DNA of 64,000 nt from Caccoplasma sp905210875 (GTDB lineage: Bacteria; Bacteroidota; Bacteroidia; Bacteroidales; UBA11471). The stretch is taken from positions 124,001-188,000 of the forward strand of contig OZ007034.1 in the NCBI GenBank assembly GCA_963931635.1, in the 5' to 3' direction. The translations under genes and the position numbers were made by a program. Numbering within the stretch: the stretch's first letter is position 1; every line of letters begins with the position of its first letter. The notes under the pieces were generated by a model. It saw nothing but the letters and a program-made list of their open reading frames with translations. It made no database searches and had not been told where the DNA came from. Below, in pieces: positions 25,562 to 34,575 of the stretch.

Positions 25562-27685
25562 ATGAAACGACAGTTGCTCGATGAAGCTCCATTCGCCCGA
25601 CTGACCGTACCCTTTGCGGCCGGCATTGCCCTGCAAGAGTTTTTGCCGGCGATGTTTATCGGAGTGCCGCTGGTCATCGGCCTCTTCTTTGCCATACGGC
25701 ACATCGGCTCACTGCATCGCATCGACACCCGTTTCCGCGACCGCTCCTACTTTGCCATCGCCTGCTATGCCCTGTTTCTCACCGCCGGTGCCTGGACCTG
25801 GCAAGTAAGCAGCCGGCAGGAGATACCCGATATTTCACTCAACAACTGCCCCTACGCCGTGGCACGCATCGACGAGACCGACCCCGACAGCGGCCGGAGC
25901 ATCAGTTGCCGAAGCACCATCATCGCCAGGGTCGAGACCGACCGTCAACTTACGACCGCCGACATTGCCGTGCTGCTGCGTATCGAACGCGACAGCCTCA
26001 ACGGATACCCGCAGGCAGGTGATCTCCTGCTTTTCCGCCCCCGCATTGCGCCCATCGCCAACAAGCAGAACCCCGAAGCGTTTGACTACGCCTCCCTGAT
26101 GCGCCACCGGGGATACCTTTACACCCAATATCTGGCCGAGGGAGGGTGGCGACGCATCGCCAGGGACGAAAGCCCGACACTGGCGCAAAGGGCCATGCAA
26201 CTCCGAAACGACGGTCTGGCACGCATCGACAGCGGAGGTTTCTCCCCCGCTGCCCGCAGCATACTGAAAGCCTTGCTGCTGGGATACACCGGCGAAATCG
26301 ACGAGGAACAACGGGAGGCATTCTCCGTGGCCGGACTGTCGCACGTCCTGGCCGTAAGCGGTCTGCATCTGGGCATCGTGTGGGCACTGACGGCAGCCTT
26401 ACTGACTCCACTGTGGTGGCTGCACCTGCGTCGGCTGCGCGCCATCGTTATCATGGCACTGCTTTGGGCATACGCATTTCTCACCGGACTGTCACCCTCT
26501 GTTGTCAGGGCCTGTGTCATGGCATCGGTCGTGCTGGCCGGTATCGTCGTCGGGCGCAAGGCCCGCCCCATGAACAGCCTGTTTGTCGCCGCTTTTCTCA
26601 TGCTGCTCCACGACCCCCACACCCTTTTCCAAGTCGGGTTCCAGCTGAGCTTTCTGTCGGTCTTCTCCATACTGCTGTTTTATCGGCCTCTCTTCGAATG
26701 GCTGCCTCACACCGGCCGACTGTCGCGCCGCATCGCCTCGCTGCTGGCCGTCTCGGCTGCTGCGCAAGTGGGAACCCTGCCACTGGTCATCTACTACTTC
26801 CACCTACTGCCGCTTACCGGCCTGCTCACCAACCTCATCGTCGTACCGTTACTGCCCATACTGCTCGGCGGCGGCTTTCTGTGGCTGCTCCTTGCGACAA
26901 CCGGGGTACAGAGCGGGTTCCTCGCCGGCTGCGTAAACCGTATGGCCGAAGGGCTCGACGCCCTCTCACGCCTGGTCGACGGATATGCATGGAGTTCGAT
27001 ACAAGGTATATGGATTGAGCCGGCCGAACTGGTTCTCTGCTTTATTCTCATCTTCGGCGGCGGGGCGGTTTTGCTTTCGCGCCAGGCACGGGGTGTCGTC
27101 GTTCTGCTGGGCACGGCCCTGATTTTTCTTTTGGCCGATACCTGGGGTGGCCCCGCTCCTCTCCGCAACTTGTGGGCTATCTACCAGGAAAGCGGCGGCA
27201 CCACCACGCTCAATTTTATCGATAACGGCCGTAACATGCTGCTGCCGCTCGACACGCTCCCCACACGCACCATCGAGAAGGAGGCCGGCCGTTTCTGGAT
27301 AAAAAACGGGGTCGGTGAATACACGTTCGTTGCCGACTCCACGACCTGCGGCCACCTTGCCATAGCCCTGCCCTACATGGTCTTTGGCGACAGTCGCTTT
27401 CTTGTGCTTGGCGACGACCGATGGAAAGGCACGACCTCACCCCGGCGCATGAGCATCGACTACGCCATCGTCGTGCCGGGATTCCGGGGGAAAATCGACC
27501 CGGTGAGACAGATATTCGACATACGCCAAGTCATTCTCGCGCACAATCTGCCCTACTTCCAGCGGAAATCGCTCGAAGAGGAGTGCCGGCGACTGCGCAT
27601 AGCCTGCCACAGCATACACAGCGACGGAGCCTTCGTCGCTCCGGTATCGCCCGCTGTCAGAAATCGAAAGAGAGTCTCAGATTGA
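25562..27685 (+). CDS. comEC: ComEC/Rec2-family DNA-uptake channel protein
   Basis: 707 aa. An N-terminal membrane segment pair and DUF4131-like OB region (about 1-190) is followed by the Competence membrane domain (about 230-500: SVAGLSHVLAVSGLHLGIVW, LTGLSPSVVRACVMAS, DPHTLFQVGFQLSFLSV). The C-terminal 190 residues correspond to the metallo-beta-lactamase position but show no HxHxDH motif, so the nuclease-like domain looks degenerate. ComEC carries single-stranded DNA across the inner membrane in competent bacteria; whether this organism is competent is unknown. The last 29 bases overlap the convergent TonB-receptor gene. Confidence 0.9.
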   Translation: MKRQLLDEAPFARLTVPFAAGIALQEFLPAMFIGVPLVIGLFFAIRHIGSLHRIDTRFRDRSYFAIACYALFLTAGAWTWQVSSRQEIPDISLNNCPYAVARIDETDPDSGRSISCRSTIIARVETDRQLTTADIAVLLRIERDSLNGYPQAGDLLLFRPRIAPIANKQNPEAFDYASLMRHRGYLYTQYLAEGGWRRIARDESPTLAQRAMQLRNDGLARIDSGGFSPAARSILKALLLGYTGEIDEEQREAFSVAGLSHVLAVSGLHLGIVWALTAALLTPLWWLHLRRLRAIVIMALLWAYAFLTGLSPSVVRACVMASVVLAGIVVGRKARPMNSLFVAAFLMLLHDPHTLFQVGFQLSFLSVFSILLFYRPLFEWLPHTGRLSRRIASLLAVSAAAQVGTLPLVIYYFHLLPLTGLLTNLIVVPLLPILLGGGFLWLLLATTGVQSGFLAGCVNRMAEGLDALSRLVDGYAWSSIQGIWIEPAELVLCFILIFGGGAVLLSRQARGVVVLLGTALIFLLADTWGGPAPLRNLWAIYQESGGTTTLNFIDNGRNMLLPLDTLPTRTIEKEAGRFWIKNGVGEYTFVADSTTCGHLAIALPYMVFGDSRFLVLGDDRWKGTTSPRRMSIDYAIVVPGFRGKIDPVRQIFDIRQVILAHNLPYFQRKSLEEECRRLRIACHSIHSDGAFVAPVSPAVRNRKRVSD

Positions 27686-30071
27686 ACTGCCTGCCGGTGA
27701 GATAATTGGGCACGGCGTTTTGGCTGTTGTATATGTCGGTAACCCAGTAATAGGAATTGACATTGCCGAAGTCGAGCAGGTTGAACACATCAAGTCCTAT
27801 CCATATACTCTTGAATGCCCGGAAAAAGGGTTTCTGCATGATGCGGTCTTCGCCGCCTGCCAAACGGCGGGAGAGACCGATGTCGACACGCCGGTAGGGC
27901 GGGGTACGGAAATAGCCCTCGGCCCGGCCCTTACGGGGAGCGGCCATCGGCAGACCATCGGACCAGATGGCTTTGAGCGAAAAACGGTACTTGGGAAAGC
28001 GGGGCACATAGTCTTGGAAAAAGAGTCCCACACTGTACCGCTGCTCGGTAGGCAAGGGCACATACCCCGATGCGGTCTTCTCCTTGGCCGACATCAGCGA
28101 GAAGGTGAGCCACGAATCGACTCCGGGCACAAACTCGCCGAAGAGCTTCAAGTCGAGACCGGCAATGTAACCCTCGGAGTTGTTCTGGCCGCTGTACCAC
28201 ACTCGCACGTTGTCGACTTCATAGGAAATGAGCCTGTCGAGTTTTTTGTAGTAGACCTCACCGGTGAGCTTGAAGGGGCGGTCGAGAGCCCGAAAGGTGA
28301 AATCGCTGCCCAATATCACATGTATCGAACGTTGAGACCTGATGCGGTCGTTGAGGCGCACCGCCCAGTTTCCGCGACTGTCCTGCACCGTATCGCGAAA
28401 CTCCTTGTAAAATGGAGCCTGATAATAAACACCCGTGGCAAAACGGAAAGTGAGCCGCTGATTGAAGGAGGGGTTGTAACCCACCGATACACGGGGCGAG
28501 ACGATGCACTCGTTGTTGTAATCCCAATAAGAGAGACGCACCCCGCCGGTAAAGTTGTATATACCCGAGCGGTGTTCGAGCGTATAAGTCTCCTGCACAT
28601 AGGCCGACAGACGGTTGCTCTCGATATCCTGTGTCGAGCGCAAACTCGATATGAGCGATATGCCTTCGCCCGTATGGGGCAACGTGTAACCCGACGAGTC
28701 GCGCGACTCCCACTCCCGCATACGGTCGTGTATGCGCTCACGCTGGTAGGTGGCGCCATACCGCACGGTATGCCGTCCCCAACGGGTATCGCCTTTGAGC
28801 GACAGAGCATACACATTGGCATTCAGCCGGTTGCGCGCATGTTCGTGATAAGAGCCGTACCCCAGCGTACCGGCACTCTCGGTCGTCTCCACACCGTTGG
28901 CCAAGTCGAGTTCGTCGAGCCAATATTCGCCCGAGATGTCGTAGGTAACCTCTTCGCGCGTGGTAAAGGCCGAAGCCAGCAGCGACAGGGTCGTAAACGC
29001 CGAAGGGCGATAGTTGAGGGTAACGGCACCGAAATAGGTCTGGAATATGTCCTGCTCCTTACCGTCGAAATAGACGGTAAACTGCGCCGCCGAAGAGATG
29101 CTGCCGTAACGGGTACTCCGCGACTGGGGAATAAACTGGTAGTTGTTGCTTGATATGTTTCCCAGCAGGGCAACGTTCCAACGGGAATTTATCTTGTAGG
29201 TAAGATAGGTCTGGTAGTCGAAGAAGCGGGGTTTGTACTCGCCCTCGGTATCGAGCGTACTGAGAAGGGTCGAATTGGTCTTGAAACGGAATCCGTGCAA
29301 CTGGGAGAATCGGCCCGTGTTATGCCCCACCGATGCACTCGCCCCCAGGAAACTGCCCGACACGGAACCTTCAAAGTCCTCGGGTTTCTTGTAGGTTATA
29401 TCGAGTACCGACGACATCTTGTCGCCATACTCCACCGGATACCCGCCCGATGAGAATGCCACCGCCCCCACCATGTCGGGATTGATAAAGCTCAACCCCT
29501 CCTGCTGACCGGTGCGTATGAGCTGCGGGCGATAAATCTCTATACCGTTGACATAGACGATGTTTTCGTCGAAGTTACCCCCTCTCACCGAATATTGCGA
29601 ACTTAACTCGTTGTTGGAATGTACGCCGGGCATCGTGGCCAGCAGGGCCTCGATAGAACCGCCCGAGGCATCGGGCATCAACTTCCAGTCTTCGGGGTCG
29701 ATTTTCTGCAAGGTTGTCATCTGACGGCGATACTCCCTTATCTGTACCTCGTTGAGCGTGCGGTCGTTGTTGTACATGCGCACCGTGATCGAAACCTTCC
29801 CCTCGGGGTCGACCAGCTTGCGGCTCACCCGGTGATAACCGATATAGGAGAATATCACCTCGACCGTGTCGGCCGCGGTAAACCGCAACGTGTACTCTCC
29901 CTTCTCATTGGTAAATGTCCCGGCCGAAGCGGCAGGTACGGCCACCGTAACGAGGTCCATCGGCGCACCTTCGGCATCGATAACCCGGCCGGAGAGTTCG
30001 ACACGGCGCTGCGCCTGCGCAACAAGAGAGAGGAGCAGGAGCGACAACAGACAAAGACGACGCAGGTTCAT
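27657..30071 (-). CDS. TonB-dependent receptor with carboxypeptidase-like regulatory domain
   Basis: 804 aa. The start at 30071 (MNLRRLCLLSLLLLSL, cut near AQAQ) opens the signal peptide; the in-frame Met at 30098 is less likely. Order: carboxypeptidase-like domain (about 22-110, VELSGRVIDAEGAPMDLV, FTNEKGEYTL), plug domain (ALLATMPGVHSNNELSSQYS, VRGGNFDENIVYVNGIEI), then a 22-strand barrel ending in LRLSFDF. It lacks a SusC-type long N-terminal segment and no SusD gene is nearby, so it is an ordinary transporter of unknown ligand (siderophore, cobalamin, peptide or metal). Confidence 0.9.
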   Translation of the reverse strand: MNLRRLCLLSLLLLSLVAQAQRRVELSGRVIDAEGAPMDLVTVAVPAASAGTFTNEKGEYTLRFTAADTVEVIFSYIGYHRVSRKLVDPEGKVSITVRMYNNDRTLNEVQIREYRRQMTTLQKIDPEDWKLMPDASGGSIEALLATMPGVHSNNELSSQYSVRGGNFDENIVYVNGIEIYRPQLIRTGQQEGLSFINPDMVGAVAFSSGGYPVEYGDKMSSVLDITYKKPEDFEGSVSGSFLGASASVGHNTGRFSQLHGFRFKTNSTLLSTLDTEGEYKPRFFDYQTYLTYKINSRWNVALLGNISSNNYQFIPQSRSTRYGSISSAAQFTVYFDGKEQDIFQTYFGAVTLNYRPSAFTTLSLLASAFTTREEVTYDISGEYWLDELDLANGVETTESAGTLGYGSYHEHARNRLNANVYALSLKGDTRWGRHTVRYGATYQRERIHDRMREWESRDSSGYTLPHTGEGISLISSLRSTQDIESNRLSAYVQETYTLEHRSGIYNFTGGVRLSYWDYNNECIVSPRVSVGYNPSFNQRLTFRFATGVYYQAPFYKEFRDTVQDSRGNWAVRLNDRIRSQRSIHVILGSDFTFRALDRPFKLTGEVYYKKLDRLISYEVDNVRVWYSGQNNSEGYIAGLDLKLFGEFVPGVDSWLTFSLMSAKEKTASGYVPLPTEQRYSVGLFFQDYVPRFPKYRFSLKAIWSDGLPMAAPRKGRAEGYFRTPPYRRVDIGLSRRLAGGEDRIMQKPFFRAFKSIWIGLDVFNLLDFGNVNSYYWVTDIYNSQNAVPNYLTGRQFNLRLSFDF

Positions 30072-30208
30072 ACCGGTATTCGGGTCATTAAAAAACAATA
30101 TGCTATGTATCTAAACGGAGTTTCTTACGTTTCAGTATGCGACGACGAAAATTTTCCCGCCGACCGGAGCGGACATTCGCTTCCCGACACGGCCGATGCA
30201 GGGGCGGT

Positions 30209-30715
30209 CTACTCCTCGTCGCCGATAATCTGCATGGCTATGGCAGCGCAGGCTTCGGCATCGGCCAGAGCATGGTGGTGGCGTGTCAGGTCGTATCCAC
30301 AGCGGGCAGCGACGGTATGCAGCCGATGGTCGGGCAACTCCTTACCGAAGAGGCGGCGCGATGCCCGGCAAGTACAGAAGAAGCGATAGCCGGGATAGGG
30401 CATACCATAATAGTCATGCACGGCCCGCAGACACCCCTCGTCGAAAGGGCTGTTGTGAGCCACCAGCGGCAGGCCTTCGATGAGCGGGGCTATCTCGCCC
30501 CACACGACGGGAAAGATGTCGGCCCCGTCGGTATCGGCCGCCGTAAGACCGTGAATGGCCGTCGTAAACGACAGATAGTAGTTGGGTACAGGATGTATGA
30601 GCCGGTACACGGTATCGGTTATCACTCCGTCGCGCACGACAACGACACCCACGCTGCAAACGCTGGTGCGCCGGTTGTTGGCGGTCTCAAAATCTATGGC
30701 TGCAAAATTTTTCAT
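30209..30715 (-). CDS. DEDD-type 3'-5' exonuclease, DNA polymerase III epsilon-like
   Basis: 168 aa from the ATG at 30715, which overlaps the upstream GH28 stop (ATGA), supporting that start over one at 30751. DEDDh motifs are complete: DFETANNRR (Exo I), HNSPFDEGCLRA (Exo II) and HHALADAEACA (Exo III). It probably trims DNA or RNA 3' ends in repair or proofreading, but as a stand-alone domain it may be a general exonuclease. Coupling to a polysaccharide-degrading enzyme is unexpected and may reflect only gene packing. The 137 bases to the receptor gene hold no clear signal. Confidence 0.88.
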   Translation of the reverse strand: MKNFAAIDFETANNRRTSVCSVGVVVVRDGVITDTVYRLIHPVPNYYLSFTTAIHGLTAADTDGADIFPVVWGEIAPLIEGLPLVAHNSPFDEGCLRAVHDYYGMPYPGYRFFCTCRASRRLFGKELPDHRLHTVAARCGYDLTRHHHALADAEACAAIAMQIIGDEE

Positions 30716-32301
30716 GGACAACATTCGTGTTCGGCCGGGAGGAAACGGCAATCGATAAAAGCAGGCATCTCCGAAAGAGGGCCTTCGGCCTGTGTGGCTA
30801 CGGCGGCTCCGGGCAGGGAGAAACAGACATTTTCAAAGGTCAGCCCCCGCGCGTCGAGGGTTGTAAGCCGCGAGTCGCCACAGCGCAGTGTCATATCACG
30901 GAGGGTCAATCCGTCGACATCTTGCAGCGACATCAGTTGCCGGCTGTCGGCATCGATGCGTTCCAGCAGCACCTGTGCAACGGGCGACTCGGGTATGCCG
31001 ACGGCTTTGAGCAACTGCTCGCTCCCCTCGATAATAATGTCGCGGGCCGTAATGCAGCGGTAAAACGGTGTCAGAGGTGTAATGTCGCGGGCCGGCAGAC
31101 GCACAGCCAAATCGCCCACATAGGTGCGGCTGCCGAGCATGTCCCACACAAAAGGCCGGCGACACGACAGCATGCGCAACCGCTCGTAATGGAGATTTTC
31201 ACCTCCGCCACCCCGATTGCGGCGGGTCTTGAAGCGCAAGCCGGTATCGGTACCGTCGAACACACAATCGTGTACATACAGGTTGCGTATCACACCGGCC
31301 GTCTCGCTGCCGCAGGTTATGGCACCGTGTCCCTTCCGGGCCAGGCAATGACGGATTACGACATTTTCGGTGGGGCGGTTTACCCGAAAGCCATCTTCAC
31401 AGCGACCGGCTTTCAGCGTAAAACAGTCGTCGCCACAGCTCAGCGTACAATACTCCACCAGCACATGGCGAGACGACTCGATGTCGATGCCGTCGCCCCT
31501 GGGTATCCCCACCGAAGAGACCGTGATGCCGCGTATGACGACCGTGTCGCAATAGACCGGCACCACATTCCAGAAAGGGGTGTTCTCAAATGTAACACCC
31601 TCGACATAGACTTGCCGGCAATCTATCGGAGAAAAGAACATGGGCAAAAATATGCTTCCACCTCCACGGCCGTCGTAGAGACGATTCTCGACCGGAGAGT
31701 CGGCATCGATAAGATTCTCAATGACATCGCCCTTCATCTGCCGTCGCTGTATTTCGCAATCGCGCGGCGGCCCCACCAGCCGGCCCTTCCCGGTAAGGGC
31801 TATGTTCCGCTGGCCACAGGCATATACCAACGCGCCCAGCGAATAGACCTCTACACCCTCCTGCCGGGTAAAGACCGCCGGCTGATAGTCGACCACCTCG
31901 CCGGAGAAATGCAACTCGGCCCCTTCGCACAGATGCAGGTCGACATTACTCAACAGCTCGATGCGCCCCGTGTGCCATACACCGGGCGGGACTATCACCC
32001 TGCCTCCGCCCCGTTCATGCACATCGGTAATGGCCCGAGCTATTGCCCGCGTAGCCATCGCCCCGCGACGTGCGCCGTAATCGGCAACCGAGACCGTCAG
32101 AGAGGGGAACACAGGCTTTTTGAGAAGGGGAAAGTCAAACGAAGCCTCCACCGGGGCTATCGTATCGGGCAATGCAGCAGCACCTACCTCCTCTTTCACA
32201 GGTACGGCCGCACGCCATGATTCGTTTTCCCCGCACATCGGGAAGAAGAGCAGAACGACTGCGCAGAAAAAAAACGTACAAAAAGAAAATCCTCTTTCCA
32301 T
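30712..32301 (-). CDS. Glycoside hydrolase family 28-like (polygalacturonase-type) protein
   Basis: 529 aa. The ATG at 32301 opens a signal peptide (MERGFSFCTFFFCAVVLLFF) and lies 15 bases below a strong promoter; the in-frame Met at 32358 lies upstream of the promoter. N-terminal pattern VSVADYGARRGAMATRAI and GGRVIVPPGVWHTG is the GH28/pectate-lyase-like entry. Right-handed beta-helix repeats follow. Catalytic motifs are GDGIDIESS, CGDDCFTLK, GHGAITCGSE and FKTRRNRGG, so the enzyme looks active. It should cut pectin-type or related uronic-acid polysaccharides in the periplasm. The exonuclease gene overlaps its 3' end. Confidence 0.88.
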   Translation of the reverse strand: MERGFSFCTFFFCAVVLLFFPMCGENESWRAAVPVKEEVGAAALPDTIAPVEASFDFPLLKKPVFPSLTVSVADYGARRGAMATRAIARAITDVHERGGGRVIVPPGVWHTGRIELLSNVDLHLCEGAELHFSGEVVDYQPAVFTRQEGVEVYSLGALVYACGQRNIALTGKGRLVGPPRDCEIQRRQMKGDVIENLIDADSPVENRLYDGRGGGSIFLPMFFSPIDCRQVYVEGVTFENTPFWNVVPVYCDTVVIRGITVSSVGIPRGDGIDIESSRHVLVEYCTLSCGDDCFTLKAGRCEDGFRVNRPTENVVIRHCLARKGHGAITCGSETAGVIRNLYVHDCVFDGTDTGLRFKTRRNRGGGGENLHYERLRMLSCRRPFVWDMLGSRTYVGDLAVRLPARDITPLTPFYRCITARDIIIEGSEQLLKAVGIPESPVAQVLLERIDADSRQLMSLQDVDGLTLRDMTLRCGDSRLTTLDARGLTFENVCFSLPGAAVATQAEGPLSEMPAFIDCRFLPAEHECCP

Positions 32302-32316
32302 AACAAATTTACGGGT

Positions 32317-32348
32317 CAAAGATAGCGAAAGGCGAGAGCAGAGGCAAG
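32317..32348 (-). promoter_or_regulatory. Promoter of the GH28 gene, embedded in a repeat
   Basis: Minus strand CTTG (32345-32348), 20-base spacer, TATCTTTG (32317-32324). The -7 box lies only 15 bases above the ATG, so the leader is very short. The box and most of the spacer fall inside the direct repeat listed next. Confidence 0.7.
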
Positions 32349-32428
32349 GAGAAAACAAAGTTTTCGTTCATTGTCTATGCCGAGCCGAATCCTATCTTCT
32401 GAAAAGATAGCGAAAGGCGAGAGCAGAG
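32318..32428. repeat. Direct repeat, two copies of a 26-base unit
   Basis: Bases 32318-32343 and 32403-32428 are identical over 26 bases (unit begins AAAGATAGCGAAAGGCGAG), 85 bases apart, and both are followed by related purine-rich sequence. The first copy carries the -7 box and spacer of the GH28 promoter. The second has A instead of C at the position completing CAAAGATA, so its -7 box would be TATCTTTT. The gap 32302-32707 (406 bases) contains only this repeat and the two promoters. Confidence 0.85.
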
Positions 32429-32561
32429 CGAGGAAGAAAAAAACTCTGAAAGCAGAAAAGGCAAAAACGAAAAACCACAAAACGGCAGGCGCGGCACCAC
32501 ACCTCATGCAAAAGAGCGTGAAAAAGTAAATCGAAGTGCTTTATTTCCGGACGAATTAGCT

Positions 32562-32569
32562 TACCTTTG
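32562..32569 (+). promoter_or_regulatory. -7 promoter box of the nitroreductase-maf operon
   Basis: TACCTTTG matches TAnnTTTG. A TTTA lies 18 bases upstream as a weak -33 box. The leader to the ATG at 32708 would be about 135 nt. Confidence 0.55.
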
Positions 32570-32707
32570 TAGAAGGTAAGACGAAGCAGCGCCTGCCCGA
32601 AGAAGAACAGGTATTCCGTTTATGCCCCCTTCTTACCCTCACCCCGGCCAGGCCGTCCGGCATGAGAGAAACGGCCCCGACCCACAAAACCGATAATACA
32701 ACTCAAT

Positions 32708-33235
32708 ATGAAAGACTTTCACGAATTGCTGAGACTGCGTCGAAGCACCCGCAAATTTACCGACGAAGAGATACGTCCGGAAGATGTAAAAACCATCATG
32801 GAAGCCGCCCTCATGGCACCGTCGTCGAAACAGTCGCTATCGTGGGAATTTGTTCTGGTCGAAGACAAAGACACACTCGAACGCCTGTCGCTATGCAAAG
32901 ACAACGGCGCCAAACTCATAGCCGGTGCCAAACTGGCCGTGGTCGTACTGGGCGACCCGATGAAGAGCGACGTGTGGATAGAAGATGCCTCCATCGCCTC
33001 TACCCTCATACAACTGCAAGCCGAAGAACTGGGGCTGGGCAGCTGCTGGGTGCAAGTGCGCGGCCGCTACGGAGAGAACGGCGAATCGGCCGAAGATTTC
33101 GTACGCGAACTGCTGAACATACCCCTCCCCATGCAAGTACTCGCCGTCATCGCCCTAGGCCACAAAGCCGAGAGCAAGACACCGTTTGACCCCGAAAAGG
33201 CTGCGTGGGAAAAAGTACACATCGGCCAATGGTAA
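32708..33235 (+). CDS. Nitroreductase family NAD(P)H oxidoreductase
   Basis: 175 aa, FMN-binding fold. Motifs are LRLRRSTRKFTDEEI (FMN phosphate contact), EAALMAPSSKQSLSWEFVLV and LGSCWVQVRGR. Short members like this reduce quinones, nitro compounds or other small molecules with NAD(P)H; the substrate is unknown. First gene of a four-gene operon; its stop overlaps the next ATG. Confidence 0.92.
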   Translation: MKDFHELLRLRRSTRKFTDEEIRPEDVKTIMEAALMAPSSKQSLSWEFVLVEDKDTLERLSLCKDNGAKLIAGAKLAVVVLGDPMKSDVWIEDASIASTLIQLQAEELGLGSCWVQVRGRYGENGESAEDFVRELLNIPLPMQVLAVIALGHKAESKTPFDPEKAAWEKVHIGQW

Positions 33236-34047
33236 CCACGAGAAAAGAGCGGGTCGTCTTCATCGGCGCGGGCAACTTGGCCACCCACCTGGCGACCGCC
33301 CTGCACGGTGCAGGATATGACATCGTGCAGATTTTCAGCCGCACCGACACATCGGCCCGGCAACTGGCCGAACGTACCGGGTGTTCACTGACCACCACCC
33401 GCATCGAAGAGGTGTGTCCCGATGCCGACATCTACATATTCTCGGTGAGCGACGCCGCGCTGGGCGAACTCATCGCCCGTGTACCGGTGCGCGACGAGGC
33501 ACTCTACCTGCACACGGCGGGAAGCATACCCCTGTCGGTATTCTCGACCGTATGCCGGCGCTACGGCGTGTTCTACCCATTACAGACATTCAGCAAGAAC
33601 AGAGCCGTAACATTTGCAGAGATACCCCTCTTTATCGAAGGCTCCTCGCCCGAAGTTACCGCCACCCTGCGGGAGATGGGCGAGCGCATTTCACGGCAGG
33701 TCATCGAAGCCACATCGGAACAACGCCGCCATCTCCACCTGGCAGCCGTCTTCGCCTGCAACTTTACCAACCATCTCTACGCCATAGCCGCCGACCTGCT
33801 GGCCCGGCAACAACTGCCTTTCGAGGCCCTGCGTCCGCTCATCAGAGAGACAGCGGCCAAGATAGAGACCCTGTCGCCGGCCGAGGCACAGACGGGACCT
33901 GCCGTGCGCTACGACAAAAACGTCATGCAGAAACACATTGACCTTCTCGACGACCCCGACGAAAAAGAGATATACCGGCTGCTGAGCCGGCACATACACC
34001 AGTTTGCCACATCGCATACCCAATCACCATCTGCCCAACATGAGTAA
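33229..34047 (+). CDS. Rossmann-like/DUF2520 oxidoreductase-like protein
   Basis: 272 aa. The ATG at 33229 overlaps the nitroreductase stop by 7 bases and leads into RVVFIGAGNLATHLATALHG, a dinucleotide-binding Rossmann motif. The C-terminal half (about 145-265) is a DUF2520 helical domain (HLAAVFACNFTNHLYAIAAD). The fold is that of ProC/6-phosphogluconate-dehydrogenase relatives, but no product is known. It overlaps the following gene by 8 bases. Confidence 0.9.
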   Translation: MVTTRKERVVFIGAGNLATHLATALHGAGYDIVQIFSRTDTSARQLAERTGCSLTTTRIEEVCPDADIYIFSVSDAALGELIARVPVRDEALYLHTAGSIPLSVFSTVCRRYGVFYPLQTFSKNRAVTFAEIPLFIEGSSPEVTATLREMGERISRQVIEATSEQRRHLHLAAVFACNFTNHLYAIAADLLARQQLPFEALRPLIRETAAKIETLSPAEAQTGPAVRYDKNVMQKHIDLLDDPDEKEIYRLLSRHIHQFATSHTQSPSAQHE

Positions 34048-34561
34048 AATCGATTATGACCTCGGCCGGATAAAAGGCCTCGCATTCGACGTCGACGGCG
34101 TACTGTCGGCCGACACCATACCCCTGCACCCCGGCGGCGAACCGTGCCGCACGGTCAACATCAAAGACGGCTATGCCATACAGCTGGCCGTGCGAAAAGG
34201 ATTTGAAGTCGCCATCATCACCGGCGGACGCACCGAGGCGGTGCGCCAACGTTTTGAAGGGCTGGGCGTGCAGCACATCTACATGGGAGCCAGCGTGAAA
34301 ATCGTCTCGTTTGAAGAGTGGCTGCTGGCCACCGGATTACAAGCCGACGAGATACTCTACATGGGCGACGACATTCCCGACTACGAGGTCATGCAACGCG
34401 TGGGACTGCCCTGCTGTCCCGCCGACGCAGCTCCCGAAATAAAATCGATAGCCACCTACATATCGCCTCGCAACGGCGGTTACGGCTGCGGACGCGACGT
34501 GATAGAACAGGTGATGAAAGCCCAGGGCAAATGGTTCGGCGAAGAGGCTTTCGGTTGGTAA
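34040..34561 (+). CDS. HAD phosphatase, KdsC (KDO 8-phosphate phosphatase) type
   Basis: 173 aa, the size of KdsC. The ATG at 34040 overlaps the preceding stop region. HAD motifs: LAFDVDGVLS (nucleophile DxD), AIITGGRTEAV, and MGDDIPDYEVM (GDDxxD). It lacks a cap domain, as in the tetrameric KdsC subclass. KdsC releases KDO from KDO-8-phosphate for lipopolysaccharide core synthesis. Related C0-HAD enzymes act on other sugar phosphates, so the symbol is left empty. Confidence 0.88.
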   Translation: MSKIDYDLGRIKGLAFDVDGVLSADTIPLHPGGEPCRTVNIKDGYAIQLAVRKGFEVAIITGGRTEAVRQRFEGLGVQHIYMGASVKIVSFEEWLLATGLQADEILYMGDDIPDYEVMQRVGLPCCPADAAPEIKSIATYISPRNGGYGCGRDVIEQVMKAQGKWFGEEAFGW

Positions 34562-34575
34562 AACATGAAACAGAT

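Noticed and set aside
27720..29153. Long plus-strand ORF (477 codons)
   Set aside because: Antisense to the TonB-dependent receptor, which has clear domains; the shadow frame has no recognisable motif.
30727..32220. Long plus-strand ORF (497 codons)
   Set aside because: Antisense to the GH28-like gene, whose catalytic motifs are intact.
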